Below are positions 41,855-44,285 of a DNA stretch of 44,285 nucleotides, in pieces. The stretch is from Bacteroidia bacterium (GTDB taxonomy: Bacteria; Bacteroidota; Bacteroidia; Bacteroidales; Prolixibacteraceae): assembly GCA_026391655.1 (NCBI GenBank), contig JAPLDR010000108.1:12058-56342 (forward strand), in the 5' to 3' direction. The notes beneath the pieces are model-generated. The model was not told where the DNA came from, did not search any database, and worked only from the letters and a program-made list of their open reading frames with translations. The position numbers and the translations under genes are program-made. The stretch's first letter is position 1. Every line of letters starts with the position of its first letter.

Positions 41855-42601
41855 TTAGTATTTCAATTCTTTCCCTTTTGAATAAGCGATTTCAAGATAT
41901 TTTTTCCTTATCTCAGAGCTAACTGATAAAATTGCATGAAAATATATATGATCAACATTTTCAATTCCCGGATATTTCAAACTCCAATCATCAATTGTTT
42001 TTTCCATGGCAGCTTTAAATCCTTTTTCCTGGTATACTTTTTCATTGAAAAATGTAGGATGCATAATAACAGCTTTTTTAATCTTAAGTAATGGAATTCG
42101 ACCTTCCGGGTCTCCTTTCCAGCCTTGCTCATTCAATTTATATGCGAAACCATAGGTTAAAACTCTTTCCATCCAACCTTTGACTAATGCAGGAAAATGC
42201 ATCCAGAAAACCTGAGTTATAAAAACAAGAACATCTGCTTCGGCAACTTTCTTTTGATGCAATAAAACATCTTTTGGCTTTTGTGAGTTGATCAGCTAAA
42301 TGATATCATCATCAGTTTTGTTTTTTATATACATTTTTGTAAAAAACCGCTTGATTGGTCCACCTGCTAGAGCGATGATCATTCCTCTCAAGTTCATCTG
42401 CTGAAAAAGGTCCTTTGGAATATCCTGATCAACGAAGAATGAAAAATCCATATCCTGAAATATGGGATTGAACTTTTCCTTATACAAATCGAGAATTTCA
42501 TACTGATGTCCCGCGTCCTTGAGCCCTTTTACAAAGTTATCAAGGATTGCTTTTGTAAATGACATCGGGTTTGGATGTGCAAAAACGATTAGTACTTTCA
42601 T
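41855..42601 (-). pseudogene. Flavodoxin-fold NAD(P)H oxidoreductase with in-frame amber codon
   Basis: Read from the ATG at 42601, the protein begins MKVLIVFAHPNPMSFTKAIL, the flavin-binding start of the Flavodoxin_2/NAD(P)H quinone oxidoreductase family. It runs through RGMIIALAGGPIKRFFTKMY to KTDDDII and a TAG at 42296-42298. The same frame then continues with LINSQKPKDVLLHQKKVAEA and QVFWMHFPALVKGWMERVLT, the second half of the same domain, to 41855. All 248 positions fit one gene, so a single base change makes the stop. The two halves separately would not fold as the enzyme. It could be a recent nonsense mutation or a sequence error. The gene lies 11 bases after the methyltransferase gene in the same operon. 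Confidence 0.8.
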
Positions 42602-42612
42602 TATTGTAACTT

Positions 42613-43182
42613 TTAAAAGGTTATATATCTGTTCACTCTTTTTGTGTATTGTCTGTATTCTTCGCCATATTGAGAGCTGAGGAACTGCTCTTCCTTGATC
42701 ATTATAAAATGGTGGATGATCCATGCACCAATGAATGCTGGTACATTTAAATAATGAGGATTGAAAAGACATGATGAAAACAAGATGAATATAAATCCTA
42801 AATAGAATGGATGCCGGCTTATCGAATAAATACCATTGGTCTGTAATTGGTGAGTTTTAGAAGAAGATAAACCGAAAACCAGATCTTTATTCAGCTTTAT
42901 TGTAGAAAGAAATAGTATGACAGTTCCAATAATTAAAAAGGCTAAAGCAACTATGTCAATAAATTCAAGGGGGACAAAGAGTCGATAGACATTTAAGTTT
43001 AGTCCTTTTAGAAGTAGAAATGTCAGGTTTACAAGTACAAGTGTTTTTGCAAGAAGGAAAAAAAACACTGGAATTGGGGGTCGTCCGATGATTTGTTGTT
43101 TCTTGATTATTGCCCTTCCAACAACTGCTGCTATCAAGATAATTAACAACAAAGAGATCATTAAAACAATTGTTGAAATCAT
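42613..43182 (-). CDS. Isoprenylcysteine carboxyl methyltransferase-like (ICMT/PEMT) membrane protein
   Basis: The 189-residue integral membrane protein has about five helices (near 2-24, 38-60, 70-95, 125-150 and a short last one). The C-terminal methyltransferase core is clear: GIYSISRHPFYLGFIFILFS, then IKEEQFLSSQYGEEYRQYTK with the conserved Glu/Tyr residues that bind S-adenosylmethionine in ICMT and phospholipid methyltransferases. Bacterial relatives act on lipids or unknown small substrates, since bacteria lack prenylated proteins. It is the first gene of a two-gene unit with the flavodoxin-fold gene and sits between two of the large palindromes, in a stretch of short accessory genes. 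Confidence 0.87.
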   Translation of the reverse strand: MISTIVLMISLLLIILIAAVVGRAIIKKQQIIGRPPIPVFFFLLAKTLVLVNLTFLLLKGLNLNVYRLFVPLEFIDIVALAFLIIGTVILFLSTIKLNKDLVFGLSSSKTHQLQTNGIYSISRHPFYLGFIFILFSSCLFNPHYLNVPAFIGAWIIHHFIMIKEEQFLSSQYGEEYRQYTKRVNRYITF

Positions 43183-43238
43183 ATCGCTTCATTATTAATA
43201 TTTAAAATATGCTATCTTCATTCTTCTTGGGTTACAGC

Positions 43239-43370
43239 TAACGGTACGCATAAGGCCAGTAGCGTCTGCGGGTGCTGATTTGTCCAGTTACACCAACATA
43301 AGCGCGGATTACAGACGCTTGAACACCTACAAACCCAGCTATTGGCTTTATGCGATTTTGTGTACCGTAA
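43239..43370. repeat. Imperfect palindrome, element B
   Basis: Outer arms TAACGGTAC (43239-43247) and GTACCGTAA (43362-43370), and middle arms GCATAAGGCCAGTAGC (43248-43263) and GCTATTGGCTTTATGC (43338-43353), pair. The right side has an extra eight-base bulge between them. An inner perfect pair AGCGTCTG/CAGACGCT lies at 43261-43268 and 43312-43319. It separates the methyltransferase and acetyltransferase genes. Confidence 0.75.
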
Positions 43371-43392
43371 TTTGTTTATTATCATTCAATTA

Positions 43393-44013
43393 TTAATATT
43401 TATCATCAAGTGGTAAATACATTGAATATCTTTTAGTCACTCCATAAAATCGTTCAGTCTCTTTATCCGCGTCATATTCCTTAAATACTCTGAATCCAAA
43501 TCTTTCCCAAAAGGACAAACAACTTTTTTGGTCTGATTGCCATCCTTTTTCACAATCAGGTAAGACTAAATGTACTTCAAATCTTTTCCAATCATTTATC
43601 CTTGCCCAATCTATGGATTCTTTTACTAATCGGCTAGAAATTCCCTTTCGCAAATAATCCCCTTTTACGATTGTAAGACAATTATGGATCAATGTCCGTA
43701 TAGGTTGAGTTGAATCAAATCCGTATCCATAAAATCTAATTTTTTGTGCTATCTCAACCGGAAAAAAACTATGATATGCGATTACTTTACTATTGTCCCA
43801 TGCCACAAATCCACATCCACGATATTGGTTGATTGCCAATTGATACAATTTCTCTAAGGTCTCTCTATTATTTTTATGGGAATAATTAATGCTTGGACAA
43901 CCAGATTCAGGTATATGAGAATTCGGGTCAAATGGTTCTAATCCATTCAAACATCTGTCTGGAAGCCATTCATCCAGGTTTATCGGTTTTATTATAACTG
44001 TGTCATTAATCAT
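43393..44013 (-). CDS. GNAT-family N-acetyltransferase
   Basis: The 206-residue cytoplasmic protein has no signal peptide. The acetyl-CoA-binding motif A is visible as KGDYLRKGISSRLVKESIDW, in which the beta-bulge Arg-Lys-Gly-Ile-Ser stands for the usual RxxGxG/A. It is preceded by a strand (LIHNCLTIV) and followed by KRFEVHLVLP and FWERFGFRVFKEYD, the motif B-type end. The N-terminal 60 residues (DEWLPDRCLNGLEPFDP) are particular to this subgroup; the acceptor is unknown. Such GNAT genes are often mobile or accessory. Here the gene stands alone between two long palindromes (elements B and C), which is the arrangement of an exchangeable single-gene cassette. Confidence 0.87.
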   Translation of the reverse strand: MINDTVIIKPINLDEWLPDRCLNGLEPFDPNSHIPESGCPSINYSHKNNRETLEKLYQLAINQYRGCGFVAWDNSKVIAYHSFFPVEIAQKIRFYGYGFDSTQPIRTLIHNCLTIVKGDYLRKGISSRLVKESIDWARINDWKRFEVHLVLPDCEKGWQSDQKSCLSFWERFGFRVFKEYDADKETERFYGVTKRYSMYLPLDDKY

Positions 44014-44039
44014 CTGAGATTCGGTCTGTTATTATGGCG

Positions 44040-44168
44040 CACAACGTTCCGCAGCTACACGCAGGCGGGGTTTTTTATCACTAAACTATTTACGTATCAA
44101 TATTTTACTTTTTCTTCTTTCCTATCCTGCGAACACCGAAACCCCGCTTGCGGGTAGGTGCTGTTGTG
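44040..44168. repeat. Imperfect palindrome, element C
   Basis: CACAAC at 44040-44045 pairs with GTTGTG at 44163-44168, and TACACGCAGGCGGGGTTT (44056-44073) with AAACCCCGCTTGCGGGTA (44139-44156), apart from two mismatches. The left arm has an extra seven-base bulge (GTTCCGC) and the right arm three extra bases. The centre is 65 bases. It separates the acetyltransferase gene and the antitoxin-like gene. Confidence 0.75.
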
Positions 44169-44173
44169 GTTAG

Positions 44174-44285
44174 TTACTTTATTGATATATCCAATTTTCG
44201 TCCCAATCCAGTCTCAATAATTTTTCTTAAAGTGGCAATTTCCAAATCAGATCTATCATTCTCAATCTTAGAAATATAAGTTCTT
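44174..44285 (-). CDS. HTH XRE/HigA-type antitoxin-like regulator, C-terminal end only
   Basis: The minus strand reads without a stop from the window's right edge to TAA at 44174-44176. The 36 visible residues end ...RTYISKIENDRSDLEIATLR, then KIIETGLGRKLDISIK. SYISKIE-type plus ATLRKIIE is the recognition helix and following helices of XRE/HTH_3 antitoxins such as HigA, whose partner is a RelE/HigB toxin usually lying directly upstream. The partner would be outside this window. The gene is cut by the window edge, so length and start are unknown. Its position next to element C matches the small accessory genes before it. Confidence 0.75.
   Translation of the reverse strand, partial: RTYISKIENDRSDLEIATLRKIIETGLGRKLDISIK

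Noticed and set aside
42296-42298. Amber codon decoded as pyrrolysine or other recoding
   Set aside because: No pyl genes or recoding structure were seen, and the family does not need a special residue there. A nonsense mutation or sequence error is simpler.
41721-44168. True class integron with attC sites
   Set aside because: The palindromes are of similar size, but the RYYYAAC and GTRRRRY-type core boxes are not clear and no tyrosine integrase gene is present, so I do not call attC sites.

Overview
The window looks like a chromosomal segment of a Bacteroidota bacterium, probably an environmental or anaerobic Bacteroidales/Marinilabiliales-type organism. The evidence is a SusD/RagB lipoprotein, a fused CcsB-CcsA cytochrome c maturation protein, PL38-like, GH29, GH31 and GH127 glycan-degrading enzymes, many FISUMP proteins (Fibrobacter succinogenes major paralogous domain), mostly A/T-rich start regions without Shine-Dalgarno sequences, and TAnnTTTG-type -7 boxes. 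This is inferred from gene content. No rRNA, tRNA, CRISPR array or intact transposase was seen.

Layout. 1-4.9 kb: the 3' end of an RND/MMPL-type transporter, a secreted FGE-fold protein, a long-chain acyl-CoA ligase that lacks its P-loop motif, and a small outer-membrane-like protein. 5.2-9.5 kb (+): an NmrA-like SDR, two PL38-like lyases separated by the relic of another enzyme's C-terminus, and an SGNH hydrolase. 9.6-22.6 kb (-): a tandem array of 17 FISUMP copies. Fourteen have complete domains, although two of these have altered starts; one copy is 5'-truncated, one is frameshifted and one is a relic. Two unrelated membrane-protein genes are embedded. 22.8-28.5 kb (+): GH29 fucosidase, GH31 glycosidase and an AsmA/DUF748-like envelope protein. 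28.6-35.1 kb (-): a double FGE-domain protein, a GH127-like enzyme, a class C beta-lactamase-fold hydrolase, a DinB-like protein and a small lipoprotein. 35.4-41.6 kb: an NlpC/P60 peptidase (+), a SusD without a SusC, and CcsBA (-). 41.7-44.3 kb (-): short accessory genes (a flavodoxin-fold oxidoreductase with an in-frame amber codon, an ICMT-like methyltransferase, a GNAT acetyltransferase and the end of a HigA/XRE-type antitoxin) separated by long imperfect palindromes.

The most unusual region is the FISUMP array. All copies point the same way. Their 5' ends are nearly identical in DNA while the domain centres differ. Four copies carry separate small indels in the same 5' segment: a 36-bp tandem duplication, a 32-bp tandem duplication that creates a TAATG stop/restart, a 5-bp deletion, and an approximately 29-bp deletion between short repeats that removed the start codon. 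This looks like a secreted paralog repertoire that expands, recombines and switches off copies by small indels. Secreted proteins of the possibly fold-related FGE family lie on both sides of the array. What these proteins bind cannot be read from the sequence.

A second theme is a family of 120-145 bp imperfect palindromes with bulged arms at about 20.1, 41.7, 43.3 and 44.1 kb, with a related half-copy at 22.2 kb. At the right end they separate cassette-like accessory genes. Glycan enzymes are spread over several transcription units, and no complete SusC/SusD locus is present.
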